A stretch of DNA of 64,000 nucleotides from Saccharopolyspora gloriosae (GCF_022828475.1 NZ_CP059557.1:5751470-5815469); one strand, 5' to 3'. Counted from the stretch's first letter, positions 12,829-22,286 are shown. Numbers and translations: made by a program. The notes: generated from the sequence alone by a model not told the origin.

Positions 12829-14322
12829 TTACGACTGCCGGTCGTCGATGAGTTGCAGTGCGAGATGAAAGTCAACGCGGGCGGCGAGATTTCCCAGCTC
12901 TCGCCCGGTGATCTGCTCGATCCGGCCGATGCGATAGCGCAACGTGTTCACGTGCAAGTGCAATCGTGCTGCACAGCGCGACCACGAACCGGAACATTCC
13001 AGGAAGACCCGCAAGGTGTTCAGCAGGTCGGTGGCGTGCGCCTCGTCGTAGCCGATGAGCGGTCCGAGCAGTTTGTCCCGATAGGACCGGCGCAGCTCCT
13101 CCGGCACGGACGCCAGCAGAACCTGATGCGAAGCGAGCGCATCCGCCGTCACCACCGCCGACCGCGGGTCGTGCTCGGCGAGGCGCCGGGCGTGGCCCGC
13201 CTCCTCCAACGCGGAACGCAAACCATCGGCGGTGCCGATGTCGCTGATCCCGGCGCACAACCGGGCCGTGCTCCCGGCGAGCGCGGCGAACTCCCGGAAC
13301 CGGTCCGGCAACGTCGACAGCTGCCCTTCGTCGTCGGCGAACACGGCCGCGGCCGCCTCCCCCAGCGGTGCCGCGACCGAGGGAAGCCCGGTCGCGGCCG
13401 CGAGCTCACGCAAGACCGTGACGGCCAAAGCCGAGCCGCCCGGCCTCTCGCGGGTCACCGACAGCTGCACGACGCGCAACGGCTCGCCTGCGGGGAGCCC
13501 CACGGTGTCCAGACGTGCGGCGACCTCCGTCGCGCTGGAAGTGCCATCGAGCAGCCTGCGCAGCGCCGACTCCACCGAGCGGCCCGCGATGTTGCGGGCC
13601 TGGTCGACTCGGCTGCGCACGAGCGCGACCACGGTCGCGAGCTCGGCCAACGCCTCCGGTGACGCCTCGCGCAGCACCACGAACCACTGGGCGATGCGCG
13701 GATCGGCGCCACCGCCGACCACGTGGAACCGGCAGGCTCCCCGCGTGGTGCGCACAGTGCCGGACGTGGCGTTCGAATCGTGCAAACCGTGCACCAGTTC
13801 CTCGTGCGCGGGTGCGCCCGGGGTGCCGGCCAGCACCGCACCCGTGCCGGAGACCACCCAGCAGCCGGTACCGAGTTCGGCCGCGGCAAGCTCCAGCACC
13901 TCATCGAGGTCAGCGCCCGCGGCGAGCGCCGAGACCCACTCCCGGCCCGCCGCCCGGTGCGCCGCCATGACCCGTTCGGACAGCGTGCCGAAGCTCAGAG
14001 CTACCGGGACCTCCACCAGCGGGATGCCGTGCTTCCGGCAGGCTTCGACGAGATCGTCCGGGGTGCTGCCGAGCCACGCGGTGCCCGCCGCGACCGCCGC
14101 CACGCCTGCCTCGGCGAGCGCGGCGACGAACTCCGTCGAATCCGCCGGATCGGTGCGCCACATCAGGCCCGTGAGCACCAGCTCGCCGCCGCGCAGGTAG
14201 CGGCGGGGGTCGAGCAGGTCGGTGATGTAGACGCCGTGCACGACGCGGTCGGAGGAGCCGGTGAGCAGCGTCAGGCCCAAGGCCGGGTCGGCGACCAGTT
14301 CACTCAGCTGCACGGCGCTCAC
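12829..14322 (-). CDS. pucR: PucR-family transcriptional regulator
   Basis: The 497-aa product has the PucR layout. An N-terminal PucR sensory domain (QLSELVADPALGLTLLTGSS, about residues 5-125) precedes a middle region with GGDEF-like remnants. The C-terminal HTH_30 domain reads CAARLHLHVNTLRYRIGRIE. The GTG at 14322 is preferred because it follows GAGGGTGCA and gives the normal N-terminus. The open frame continues upstream only because it crosses three palindromic repeats. It diverges from the xanthine dehydrogenase operon, so it is probably its purine- or allantoin-responsive regulator, acting in the 14323-14827 gap. Confidence 0.9.
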   Translation of the reverse strand: MSAVQLSELVADPALGLTLLTGSSDRVVHGVYITDLLDPRRYLRGGELVLTGLMWRTDPADSTEFVAALAEAGVAAVAAGTAWLGSTPDDLVEACRKHGIPLVEVPVALSFGTLSERVMAAHRAAGREWVSALAAGADLDEVLELAAAELGTGCWVVSGTGAVLAGTPGAPAHEELVHGLHDSNATSGTVRTTRGACRFHVVGGGADPRIAQWFVVLREASPEALAELATVVALVRSRVDQARNIAGRSVESALRRLLDGTSSATEVAARLDTVGLPAGEPLRVVQLSVTRERPGGSALAVTVLRELAAATGLPSVAAPLGEAAAAVFADDEGQLSTLPDRFREFAALAGSTARLCAGISDIGTADGLRSALEEAGHARRLAEHDPRSAVVTADALASHQVLLASVPEELRRSYRDKLLGPLIGYDEAHATDLLNTLRVFLECSGSWSRCAARLHLHVNTLRYRIGRIEQITGRELGNLAARVDFHLALQLIDDRQS

Positions 14323-14373
14323 TCTGCACCCTCGGAGGGGTGCTGCGGGAGTGCTGGGGGTTGCGGGGTGGGT

Positions 14374-14428
14374 TGGAGTGAACGGACCGCTCGTCCCATC
14401 CCCTCGGACCAACAGGCCGTTCACTCCA
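14374..14428. repeat. Palindromic element copy 1 (degenerate arms)
   Basis: The left arm is GAGTGAACGGACCGCTCGTC and the loop is about 9 nt. The right arm ends GGCCGTTCACTCCA and has about four mismatches to a perfect stem. This is the first of three copies in the pucR/xdh gap. The spacer after it (GACGAGGCGGCACCGCGAA) recurs after copy 2. Confidence 0.85.
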
Positions 14429-14470
14429 CCCCCACCCCCCGACGAGGCGGCACCGCGAACGAGCGGATCT

Positions 14471-14523
14471 GAGTGAACGGACCGCTCGTCCCATCCCCTT
14501 GGACCAACAGGCCGTTCACTCCA
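14471..14523. repeat. Palindromic element copy 2 (degenerate arms)
   Basis: Nearly identical to copy 1, including the same arm mismatches. The interval from copy 1 is 97 bp and shares flanking sequence, so the two arose by tandem duplication after the arms had diverged. Confidence 0.85.
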
Positions 14524-14563
14524 CCCCACCCCCGACGACGCGGCACCGCGAACAAGCGGATCT

Positions 14564-14616
14564 GAGTGAACGGACCGTTCGTCCGATCCCGTTGGACCAA
14601 CGGTCCGTTCACTCCA
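14564..14616. repeat. Palindromic element copy 3
   Basis: The left arm is GTGAACGGACCGTTCGTCC and the right arm pairs with one mismatch around GATCCCGTT. It is closest to the operon start at 14828. The remaining 14617-14827 is the candidate control region of the xanthine dehydrogenase operon and has no gene. Confidence 0.9.
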
Positions 14617-14827
14617 CTCCCGTCCGGGCGGCGCCGCGGGTGGGTGGGGTGGGTTTGTAGGAATGTACGAACTGCGGCCGTTCACCCGTCTGGCATTTCG
14701 GGTTTTCCACCGCTGGTCAACGTGGGTTCACCGGTTGTGTACTGGAACAACGGCCCGGCGGTGAGCTCCGCGAGTGATGTGGCGCTCGGCGACTCGGCCG
14801 ACCGAACCCCGACAGAGAGAAGGCGCC

Positions 14828-15709
14828 GTGGACTTCCTGCGTCCGACCTCGTGGCGCGAGGCCCTGGAGCTCAGGGCGGCCCGCCCGGAGGCGACCGTGC
14901 TGGCGGGCGGCACGGATGTGCTCGTGGAGGTCAATTTCGGGCATCGCAGCCCGGAGGCCTTGCTGGATCTCACGAACATCTCCGAACTCCAGGACTGGTC
15001 CGAGTCCGGCGGGCTGGTGCGCATCGGTGCGGGCCTGCCGTACACGCGGCTGATCGACGAGCTGGGCGATCGGCTGCCGGGACTCGCGATGGCGTCCCGG
15101 ACGGTGGGCTCACCGCAGATCCGCAACCGGGGCACGCTCGGCGGCAACCTCGGCTCGGCCTCTCCGGCCGGGGACGCGCATCCGGCGTTGCTGGCCTCGG
15201 ACGCGGAGATCGAGGTGGCATCGGTGCGCGGCACCCGGTTGCTGCCGATCACCGAGTTCTTCACCGGACCCAAGCGCAACGCGCTCGCCGCCGACGAGTT
15301 GATCGCGGCAGTGCACCTGGCACCGGCATCGGGGCCGCAGCAGTTCGCGAAGGTGGGCACCCGGAACGCGATGGTGATCGCGGTCTGCACCTTCGCGATC
15401 GCGTTGCACCCGCAGCGGCGGCAGGTCGGCACCGGGGTCGGTTCGGCCGCGCCCACCCCGTTCCGGGCGCGAGCCGCCGAGGACTTCCTCGCCACCGAAC
15501 TCACCGACACCGACCAGTGGGAACACCCCCGCGCCCTGCCGGACCTGGCGGCGAACCGGTTCGGCGAACTCGTCGCGGCCGCGGCGAGCCCGATCGACGA
15601 CGTGCGCGGCACCGCCGGCTACCGGCGGCACGCGCTGGGCGTGCTGGCCCGGCGCACGGTGCACCGCGTGTGGGACGAACACCGCACCTGGAGGCGGCAA
15701 TGCGCGTGA
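14828..15709 (+). CDS. Xanthine dehydrogenase FAD-binding subunit
   Basis: The 293-aa product is a CoxM/FAD_binding_5 subunit. It starts MDFLRPTSWREALEL and carries the flavin-binding loops TVLAGGTDVLVE (about residue 25) and TLGGNLGSASPAGD (about residue 100). It would pass electrons from the 2Fe-2S subunit to NAD or another acceptor. The GTG start follows GAGAGAAGG. The stop overlaps the next gene by 10 bp, showing tight coupling in a FAD / 2Fe-2S / deaminase / molybdenum-subunit operon. The C-terminal CO_deh_flav domain is present, so the gene is complete. Confidence 0.9.
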   Translation: MDFLRPTSWREALELRAARPEATVLAGGTDVLVEVNFGHRSPEALLDLTNISELQDWSESGGLVRIGAGLPYTRLIDELGDRLPGLAMASRTVGSPQIRNRGTLGGNLGSASPAGDAHPALLASDAEIEVASVRGTRLLPITEFFTGPKRNALAADELIAAVHLAPASGPQQFAKVGTRNAMVIAVCTFAIALHPQRRQVGTGVGSAAPTPFRARAAEDFLATELTDTDQWEHPRALPDLAANRFGELVAAAASPIDDVRGTAGYRRHALGVLARRTVHRVWDEHRTWRRQCA

Positions 15710-16173
15710 ACTTCACCGTCAACGGCCGGGCGCAGCAGGCCGACAACGTGTGGGAAGGCGAAAGCCTGCTCTACGTGCTGCGGGAGCGGCTCGGGCTGCC
15801 CGGTTCGAAGAACGCCTGCGAACAGGGCGAGTGCGGTTCGTGCACGGTCACCCTGGACGGTGTCGCGGTGTGCGCGTGCCTGGTCGCGGCCGGGCAGGCC
15901 GAGGGCCGTGAAGTGGGCACCGTGGAAGGTCTCGCCGACGGGGACCGGCTCAGCGACGTGCAGCAGGCGTTCCTCGACGCGGGTGCCGTGCAGTGCGGTT
16001 TCTGCACGCCGGGACTGCTGGTGCAGGCGACGGACCTGCTGGACAAGCAGGCCGAGCCCTCGGACGTGGAGATCCGGGAGGCGCTGGCGGGCAACCTGTG
16101 CCGCTGCACCGGTTACGAGAAGATCATGGACGCGGTGCGGCTGGCCGCCGGGCGGAAGTCGGGTCATGCCTGA
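15700..16173 (+). CDS. Xanthine dehydrogenase 2Fe-2S subunit
   Basis: The 157-aa product has the two [2Fe-2S] clusters of the CoxS/XdhC-type small subunit. The plant-ferredoxin-like site is CEQGECGSC, followed by the Cys in GVAVCAC. The second site is CGFCTPG with CRCTGY in the helical C-terminal domain. It relays electrons between the molybdenum centre and FAD. The ATG at 15700 lies inside the end of the FAD subunit gene and has GGAGGCGG just upstream. Its stop overlaps the next start by 8 bp. Confidence 0.93.
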   Translation: MRVNFTVNGRAQQADNVWEGESLLYVLRERLGLPGSKNACEQGECGSCTVTLDGVAVCACLVAAGQAEGREVGTVEGLADGDRLSDVQQAFLDAGAVQCGFCTPGLLVQATDLLDKQAEPSDVEIREALAGNLCRCTGYEKIMDAVRLAAGRKSGHA

Positions 16174-17548
16174 GCCGGCGGCCCGGTTCGTGCTCGACGG
16201 CGCCGCGATCGCCACCGTCGATGGCCCGGAGCACGCCGAAGGCCACGTCGTCGTCGAAGGTGACCGCATCGTTGAGGTCTCACCCGGGCGGGCGGACTCG
16301 TCGCAGGGCGAGCGGATCGACGTGAGCGGCTGCTTGATCACTCCCGGACTGGTCAACACCCACCACCACCTGTACCAGTGGGCGACGCGCGGTCATGCGG
16401 CCGATTCGCCGCTGTTCGACTGGCTGACGCGGCTCTACCCGGTGTGGGCGGGGCTGGACGAGGACGGCACGCACGCCGCGGCCGCCGCCGGACTGGCCAG
16501 GCTCGCGTTGTCGGGGGCGACCACGGTCGCCGACCACCACTACGTCTTCCCCCGCGACGGCGGCGACGTGTTCGGCGCGGTCGTCTCGGCCGCCGGGAGC
16601 ATCGGGGTGCGGCTGCACGCGGTGCGCGGCTCGATGGATCGCGGCCGGTCCCGCGGCGGGCTGCCGCCGGACTCCTTGGTGGAGGACCTCGACACGGCGC
16701 TGGCCCGAACGGACGAGGCGATCCGCCGGTTCCACGATCCGGCTCCCGGTTCGGCGGTGCGGGTCGCGGTGGGTCCGTGTTCGCCGTTCAGCGTCAGCGA
16801 ACAGCTGATGCGGGAGAGCGCGGAGCTGGCGCGGGCGCGCGGGGTGCGGCTGCACACCCATCTCGCGGAGACCGCCGACGAGCAGCGGCAATGCCTCGCG
16901 GAGTTCGGGCGCACCCCCGTGGAGTACGCCGACGACTTGGGCTGGCTGGGGCCGGACGTGTGGCTCGCGCACACCGTGCACTTGGCGGAACCGGCCGTGG
17001 CTCGGCTCGCCGAGACCGGCACCGGCTCGGCGCACTGCCCCAGTTCCAACGGGAGGCTCGGCGCGGGCGTCGCGCCGGTGCGGGCGCTGCTGGACGCGGG
17101 CGTGCCGGTGGGGCTCGGGGTGGACGGTGTCGCCTCGAACGAGGCGGGCGGGCTCGGTGAGGAGATGCGCCAGGCGTTGCTGACGGCCCGCGCTCAGCAC
17201 GGTGCGGCGGCGTTGTCGGTGCGGGAGGCGTTGTTCGCCGCCACCCTCGGCGGCGCACGCTGCCTGGGCAGGCAGGACGAGATCGGCTCGCTGCGGCCCG
17301 GCAAGCTCGCCGACCTCGCGGTGTGGCGCCTCGACGGGCTGGGGCACGCGGGAATCGAAGATCCGATCGCCGCGCTGGTGCTGGGTCCGTTGCCGCCGCT
17401 GCGGTTGCTGCTGTGCGGTGGGCGCGGCGTCGTGCGGGACGGCCTGCTGAGCTCGATGTCCGAAGTGGACTTGGCGCGGGATCTGCGCGCCGCGAGCACC
17501 GGAATCCGTGCTCGATCCGAACGACTCGACGGGGAGGTGGCCCGATGA
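16166..17548 (+). CDS. 8-oxoguanine deaminase-like amidohydrolase
   Basis: The 460-aa product belongs to the TrzN/AtzA/SsnA amidohydrolase family and most resembles 8-oxoguanine deaminase, which turns 8-oxoguanine into urate. It shows the metal site GLVNTHHHLYQ (about residue 63), HTHLAETADEQ with the catalytic Glu, LAHTVHL, and the DGVASNE Asp motif. It sits inside the xanthine dehydrogenase operon, overlapping the genes on both sides (ATGA with the next). Both this enzyme and XDH would yield urate. Guanine deaminase or another aromatic deaminase remains an alternative. Confidence 0.85.
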   Translation: MPEPAARFVLDGAAIATVDGPEHAEGHVVVEGDRIVEVSPGRADSSQGERIDVSGCLITPGLVNTHHHLYQWATRGHAADSPLFDWLTRLYPVWAGLDEDGTHAAAAAGLARLALSGATTVADHHYVFPRDGGDVFGAVVSAAGSIGVRLHAVRGSMDRGRSRGGLPPDSLVEDLDTALARTDEAIRRFHDPAPGSAVRVAVGPCSPFSVSEQLMRESAELARARGVRLHTHLAETADEQRQCLAEFGRTPVEYADDLGWLGPDVWLAHTVHLAEPAVARLAETGTGSAHCPSSNGRLGAGVAPVRALLDAGVPVGLGVDGVASNEAGGLGEEMRQALLTARAQHGAAALSVREALFAATLGGARCLGRQDEIGSLRPGKLADLAVWRLDGLGHAGIEDPIAALVLGPLPPLRLLLCGGRGVVRDGLLSSMSEVDLARDLRAASTGIRARSERLDGEVAR

Positions 17549-19839
17549 GCGGCCCGACGCGCACTCCGCAGGACCTCGACACCGGCATCGCGGGCGGCAT
17601 CGGGGAATCCCCGTTGCGCCCCGACGGCACGTTGAAGGTGCGCGGTGAATTCGCCTACTCCTCCGACCTGTGGGCGGAGGACATGCTGTGGGGCGCGACG
17701 TTGCGCAGCCCGCACCCGTACGCGCGGATCACGTCCCTCGACGTGGGTCCGGCACTGCGGCTGCCCGGTGTGCACGCGGTGCTCACCGCCGACGACGTGC
17801 CCGGGGCCAACCGGTACGGCTTGAAGGCGCAGGACCAGCCGGTGCTCGCCGAGGACGTGGTGCGCTACCGAGGTGAGGCGGTCGCGCTGATCGCCGCCGA
17901 TCACCCGGAGACGGCCCGCCGGGCGCTGGAGCGCGTCGAGGTCGGCTACGAGGTGCTGTCGCCCGTCACCGACGCCGAACTCGCCGCGCACGACACGTCG
18001 TTGCCAAAGCTGCACGAGAACGGCAACGTGGTGCGCCACCAGGTGGTCCGCAAAGGCGACCCGGAAGCCGCGGCCGACGTCGTGGTGTCCGGCGTGTACA
18101 CGGTCGGCATGCAGGACCAGGCTTTTCTCGGCCCTGAGTCGGGGCTCGCGCTGCCCGCCGAGGACGGCGGTGTCGACCTGTACCTCGCTACGCAGGACCT
18201 GCACTCCGACCGCAAGCAGACCGCGGCCGCGCTGGGACTTCCGCAGGACAAGGTGCGCCTGACGCTGTCCGGGGTCGGGGGCGCGTTCGGCGGCCGGGAG
18301 GACCTGTCCATCCAGGTGCACGTCTGCCTGCTGGCGTTGCGCACCGGGAAACCGGTGAAGATGGTCTACGGCAGGGAGGAGTCGTTCTACGGCCACGTGC
18401 ACCGGCATCCGGCGAAGATGTACTACGAGCACGGCGCGACCCGCGACGGCGACCTCGTGTACGTGCGGGCGCGGCAGTACTTCGACGGCGGCGCATACGC
18501 GTCGAAAACCCCGGTCGTGGTGGGAAACGCGTCGACGCTCGGCGTCGGCCCGTACCGCGTGCCGAACGTTGACCTCGAATCTTGGGGCCTGTACACGAAC
18601 AATCCGCCGTGCGGGGCGATGCGCGGGCTCGGAGCGGTGCAGCCGACATTCGCCTACGAGTCCCAGATGGACAAGCTCGCCGCCGCGCTCGACGTGGACC
18701 CGGCGCAGCTGCGCATCCGCAACGCCGTCGCGCAGGGCGACGAGATTCCCACCGGGCAGGTGCTGGACTTCCCCGCCCCGGTCGCCGAACTGCTGGAGCG
18801 GCTCAAGGAGATTCCGCTGCCGCCGCAACGGGAAAGCCGCGACATCCGCGACCTGCCCGGCGGTGCCTCCAACACGACGCACGGCGAGGGCGTGGTGCGC
18901 GGCGTCGGTTACGGCGTGACCATCAAGAACATCTGCTACTCCGAAGGTGCCGACGACTACTCCACCGCGCGGGTCCGGCTCGAACTCGTCGGCGGTGAAC
19001 CGATCGCCGAAGTGCACACCGCCGCCGCCGAGGTCGGCCAGGGCCTGGTGACGGTGCAACAGCAGATCGCCCGCACCGAGCTCGGCGTTGAACGAGTCAC
19101 CATCCATCCCAACGACACTTCCGTCGGCGCCGCCGGATCGAGCTCCGCGTCCCGGCAGACCTACGTCACCGGCGGAGCCGTGCAGACGGCTTGCGGCGCC
19201 GTGCGGGACGCGGTGCTGCACCGGGCCGCCGAACTGCACGGTGCCGCACCGGCCGCATTGTCGTTGCACGGCGGGAAAATCGTGTCCGCGACCGCCGGTG
19301 TGCTCGCCGACCTTGCCGAGGTTCTCGGCGACGGCCCCATCGAGCGGACCAGGGAATACCACCACCGGCAGACCTTCCCCATGGACGAGACCGGAGTCGG
19401 CGAGCTCGTCCAGGTGCAGCACGCGTTCTCCGCGCACCGCGCCATCGTCGACGTCGACACCGAACTCGGCCTGGTCAAAGTGGTGCGGCTGGACTGCGTG
19501 CAGGATGTGGGCAAAGCGGTGAACCCAGACGCCATCATCGGTCAGATCCAAGGCGGCAGCGCTCAAGGGCTCGGGCTCGCCGTGATGGAGGAGATCCAGG
19601 TTTCCGGGGGCGAGATGCGCAACGCCTCGTTCACCGACTACCTCATCCCCACCATCCTCGACATGCCGCCGATGGAGATCGACATCATCGAGCGCGGCGA
19701 CCCCAACGCGCCCTACGGGGTGCGCGGCGTCGGCGAGCCGCCGACGATCTCCACCACTCCCGCCGTCGTCGCCGCGATCCGCGCCGCCACCGGCAAACCG
19801 CTCACCCACGTGCCCGTCGCGCCGCACGACATCATCTGA
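17545..19839 (+). CDS. Xanthine dehydrogenase molybdopterin-binding subunit
   Basis: The 764-aa product is the large molybdenum subunit (Ald_Xan_dh_C plus MoCoBD) that hydroxylates hypoxanthine and xanthine. Visible signatures are DLWAEDMLWGATLRSPHP near the start, GGAFGGRED (about residue 250), PPCGAMRGLGAVQPT, AAAEVGQGLVTV, and the C-terminal GVRGVGEPPT with the catalytic Glu. It completes a three-polypeptide XDH. The start ATG overlaps the previous stop (ATGA). It is full length with no frameshift. Confidence 0.93.
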   Translation: MSGPTRTPQDLDTGIAGGIGESPLRPDGTLKVRGEFAYSSDLWAEDMLWGATLRSPHPYARITSLDVGPALRLPGVHAVLTADDVPGANRYGLKAQDQPVLAEDVVRYRGEAVALIAADHPETARRALERVEVGYEVLSPVTDAELAAHDTSLPKLHENGNVVRHQVVRKGDPEAAADVVVSGVYTVGMQDQAFLGPESGLALPAEDGGVDLYLATQDLHSDRKQTAAALGLPQDKVRLTLSGVGGAFGGREDLSIQVHVCLLALRTGKPVKMVYGREESFYGHVHRHPAKMYYEHGATRDGDLVYVRARQYFDGGAYASKTPVVVGNASTLGVGPYRVPNVDLESWGLYTNNPPCGAMRGLGAVQPTFAYESQMDKLAAALDVDPAQLRIRNAVAQGDEIPTGQVLDFPAPVAELLERLKEIPLPPQRESRDIRDLPGGASNTTHGEGVVRGVGYGVTIKNICYSEGADDYSTARVRLELVGGEPIAEVHTAAAEVGQGLVTVQQQIARTELGVERVTIHPNDTSVGAAGSSSASRQTYVTGGAVQTACGAVRDAVLHRAAELHGAAPAALSLHGGKIVSATAGVLADLAEVLGDGPIERTREYHHRQTFPMDETGVGELVQVQHAFSAHRAIVDVDTELGLVKVVRLDCVQDVGKAVNPDAIIGQIQGGSAQGLGLAVMEEIQVSGGEMRNASFTDYLIPTILDMPPMEIDIIERGDPNAPYGVRGVGEPPTISTTPAVVAAIRAATGKPLTHVPVAPHDII

Positions 19840-19913
19840 ACCCGGCTACGGCCCGCGTTCCCGAACCGCCCGAGCGATACCCGCTGATTCCCCTATCCGG
19901 CTGGAGATTCCAC

Positions 19914-20408
19914 GTGTCCACCGAAACCGACTCCCCCGCCACGACCGAGGCCCGCTGGGTCGCGGAAGCCGTCGCACTGGCCACCGGCAGCGTCGACGAC
20001 GGCGGCGGCCCCTTCGGCGCCCTGGTGTTGCGCGACGACCGGCTCATCGCCACCGGTACGAACCTCGTCACCTCCGACCTCGACCCCACCGCGCACGCCG
20101 AAGTGACCGCCATCCGCCGCGCATGCCTGCGACTCGACACGTTCAGCCTCGACGGCTGCGTGCTCATCAGCTCCTGCGAGCCGTGCCCGATGTGCCTCGG
20201 CGCCGCCCTGTGGTCACGAGTGGACCGCGTCGTCTACGCCGCAGGCCGGGAAGACGCCGCACGCGGCGGATTCGACGACCGCGCGTTCCACGACCTGTTC
20301 CGCAACCCCGACCAGCCCTGGCCCACCGCGGTGCAGCAGATCGAACTCGCGGACCGCAACGCGCCGTTCGATCGGTGGCGCGCGAAACCCGACCGCGTGG
20401 ATTACTGA
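19914..20408 (+). CDS. Guanine deaminase-like nucleoside deaminase
   Basis: The 164-aa product is a cytidine-deaminase-superfamily enzyme with the zinc and proton-shuttle motif AHAEVTAIRRA (about residue 62) and the second zinc motif SCEPCPMCLGA (about residue 83). Gene neighbours argue for guanine deaminase (guanine to xanthine) rather than tRNA adenosine deaminase. The C-terminus DRNAPFDRWRAKPDRVDY is typical of the Bacillus GuaD type. The GTG start at 19914 follows GGAG. A hairpin lies just after the stop. Confidence 0.85.
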   Translation: MSTETDSPATTEARWVAEAVALATGSVDDGGGPFGALVLRDDRLIATGTNLVTSDLDPTAHAEVTAIRRACLRLDTFSLDGCVLISSCEPCPMCLGAALWSRVDRVVYAAGREDAARGGFDDRAFHDLFRNPDQPWPTAVQQIELADRNAPFDRWRAKPDRVDY

Positions 20409-20415
20409 GACGGCC

Positions 20416-20448
20416 CCGCTGCCGAGTTGCTCGGCTGTGCGGCAGCGG
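20416..20448 (+). terminator. Hairpin after the deaminase gene
   Basis: CCGCTGCCG pairs with CGGCAGCGG (9 bp) around AGTTGCTCGGCTGTG. There is no T-tract, so it may be a weak terminator or attenuator. The rest of the 324-bp gap to 20732 shows nothing I recognise. Confidence 0.5.
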
Positions 20449-20732
20449 GAACCTCAGACGCCTTCTCGCCGTGCGCCCGGCCGGTCCGCTTCCCCCATGG
20501 CTCCGCCGCGAGGGACGGTGCCGTCCTCGCGAGACGGCTCAGAACCCCATACCGATCGGGTGGTTCACCACCGGCAAGACAAAGCTCATTCGCCCGATGA
20601 CACACCGGTTCTGATCCGAACCTGACCGCCGCGCCCGAAACGGGTGCCGAACTCCCCTGCCTGAAACCACCCGCGCGTCCCGGCGCACTCGTCCCTCGCG
20701 AGTGCCCGCGACCTCGCGCGCCCGGAGGCCAC

Positions 20733-22169
20733 ATGTCCGAGCCCACCACTCTCGACCGGCCCAACGCCCTCGACCGGTACTTCCGCATCACCGCCCGCGG
20801 CTCCACGCTGAGCCGGGAAATCCGCGGCGGCCTCACCACGTTCGTCGCCATGTCCTACATCGTGCTGCTCAACCCGCTGATCCTCGGCGCCGCCGCCGAC
20901 AGCACCGGTGCCACGCTCACCACCACCCAGCTCACCACCGCGACCGCGCTGTCGGCGGGAGTGATGACGGTGCTGATGGGCGTCGTCGGCAACGCCCCGC
21001 TCGCCATGGCCGCCGGACTCGGCGTGATCCCCGTGGTCGCGTTCACCATCGCGCCCGCCATGACCTGGCCGCAGGCGTTCGGGCTCGTCGTGCTCGAAGG
21101 CCTGGCGATCGTGGTGCTCGCCGCCAGCGGGGTGCGGCAACGCATCATCCGGGCCATTCCCGAACCGCTGAAAGTCGCGCTGACCGTGGGAATCGGGCTC
21201 TACATCGCGCTCGTCGGTCTCGTCAGCGCCGGATTCGTCACCCGCAAACCCGACGCCGCCGACACCACGGTGCCCGTGCAACTGGGCTCCGACGGAAACC
21301 TGACCGGATGGCCCGTCGCGCTGTTCTGCGTCACGGTGCTGCTGATGATCGTGCTGGTCACCCGGCAGGTACCCGGGGCGATCCTGATCAGCATCGCGAC
21401 CGGCACCGTGCTGTCGCTCGGTGTGCAGGCGTTATGGCCGCTGCCCGAACAACAGTGGGGCGTGGTCACCCCGGAGCTCCCGGACAGCGTGATCTCCGCG
21501 CCGGACCTGAGCCTGCTCGGACACGTCGACCTGTTCGGCGGGTTCGGCTCCGCCGGGGCCGTGGCCTGCGCGGCGTTCCTGTTCACCCTCATCCTGTCCG
21601 GGTTCTTCGACGCCATGGGCACGATCACCAGCGTCAGCCGCGAAGCCGGACTCAGCTCCCCCGACGGGGACGGCACCGATGTGCCCGGCATGGGGCGCAT
21701 CCTCGTCGTCGACGGCATCGGCGCCGTCGCGGGCGGTTTCAGCGGGAGCTCACCGAACACCGTGTTCCTCGAATCCGCCGCCGGAGTCGGTGAAGGCGCC
21801 CGCACCGGATTCGCCAGCGTCATCACCGGGCTCCTGTTCGCCGCGACCACCCTGTTCACCCCGCTCGCCGCCGTGGTGCCCGCGCAGGCCGCCGCGCCTG
21901 CGCTCGTGCTCGTGGGCGGGATGATGATGGCGCAATGCAGGCACATCCCGTGGCAGGACCAGAGCTACGTGCTGCCCGTGTTCCTCACCGTCGCCGTCAT
22001 CCCCTTCACGTACTCGATCACCAACGGCATCGGCGCCGGGCTCATCGCCTACTGCGCGATCCGGATCTGCCAGGGGAAGGCGGGCGAACTCGGCGGGCTG
22101 CTGATCGCGCTGGCCGGTGTGTTCGCGCTGTACTTCGGCATCGCAGGCATCGAAGCCCTCTTCGGCTGA
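20733..22169 (+). CDS. NCS2-family purine permease (AzgA/PbuG type)
   Basis: The 478-aa product has 12 or more hydrophobic segments and the AzgA-subfamily N-terminus DRYFRITARGSTLSREIRGG followed by TTFVAMSYIVLLNP. Conserved loops include NAPLAMAAGLGV and the substrate-site region LSGFFDAMGTITSV, then GAVAGGFSGSSPNTVFLES. This subfamily imports adenine, guanine and hypoxanthine with protons, which fits delivery of substrate to the upstream purine-degrading enzymes. The ATG follows CGGAGG. It is probably regulated with the XDH operon, although a hairpin separates them. Confidence 0.9.
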   Translation: MSEPTTLDRPNALDRYFRITARGSTLSREIRGGLTTFVAMSYIVLLNPLILGAAADSTGATLTTTQLTTATALSAGVMTVLMGVVGNAPLAMAAGLGVIPVVAFTIAPAMTWPQAFGLVVLEGLAIVVLAASGVRQRIIRAIPEPLKVALTVGIGLYIALVGLVSAGFVTRKPDAADTTVPVQLGSDGNLTGWPVALFCVTVLLMIVLVTRQVPGAILISIATGTVLSLGVQALWPLPEQQWGVVTPELPDSVISAPDLSLLGHVDLFGGFGSAGAVACAAFLFTLILSGFFDAMGTITSVSREAGLSSPDGDGTDVPGMGRILVVDGIGAVAGGFSGSSPNTVFLESAAGVGEGARTGFASVITGLLFAATTLFTPLAAVVPAQAAAPALVLVGGMMMAQCRHIPWQDQSYVLPVFLTVAVIPFTYSITNGIGAGLIAYCAIRICQGKAGELGGLLIALAGVFALYFGIAGIEALFG

Positions 22170-22180
22170 GCCGCTTTCGA

Positions 22181-22232
22181 AGTGAACGGACCGTTCGCCC
22201 AACAAGACTGGACGAACGGTCCGTTCACTCCA
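22181..22232. repeat. Palindromic element copy 4
   Basis: Arms are AGTGAACGGACCGTTCGCCC and its complement with one wobble position. The loop is AACAAGACT. It begins 11 bp after the permease stop and could also act as a terminator. Confidence 0.9.
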
Positions 22233-22286
22233 TCCCGTCCCCGTGCGCCGGTGCGGTGGTGGACGCCGGTTGGTCGATCCGGAAGT

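Noticed and set aside
14374-14616. CRISPR array (short repeats at 93-97 bp intervals)
   Set aside because: Spacers between copies are similar to each other, the repeat is a long palindrome with two arms, other clusters have one to four copies, and no cas gene is present.
14323-14685. Longer N-terminus for PucR (about 120 extra residues)
   Set aside because: The extension is translated palindromic repeat (NGPFV-like peptides); the GTG at 14322 restores the normal PucR start.
17194-19827. Minus-strand open frame of about 877 codons opposite the XDH molybdenum subunit
   Set aside because: The plus-strand gene has clear XDH motifs; the antisense product has no family features.
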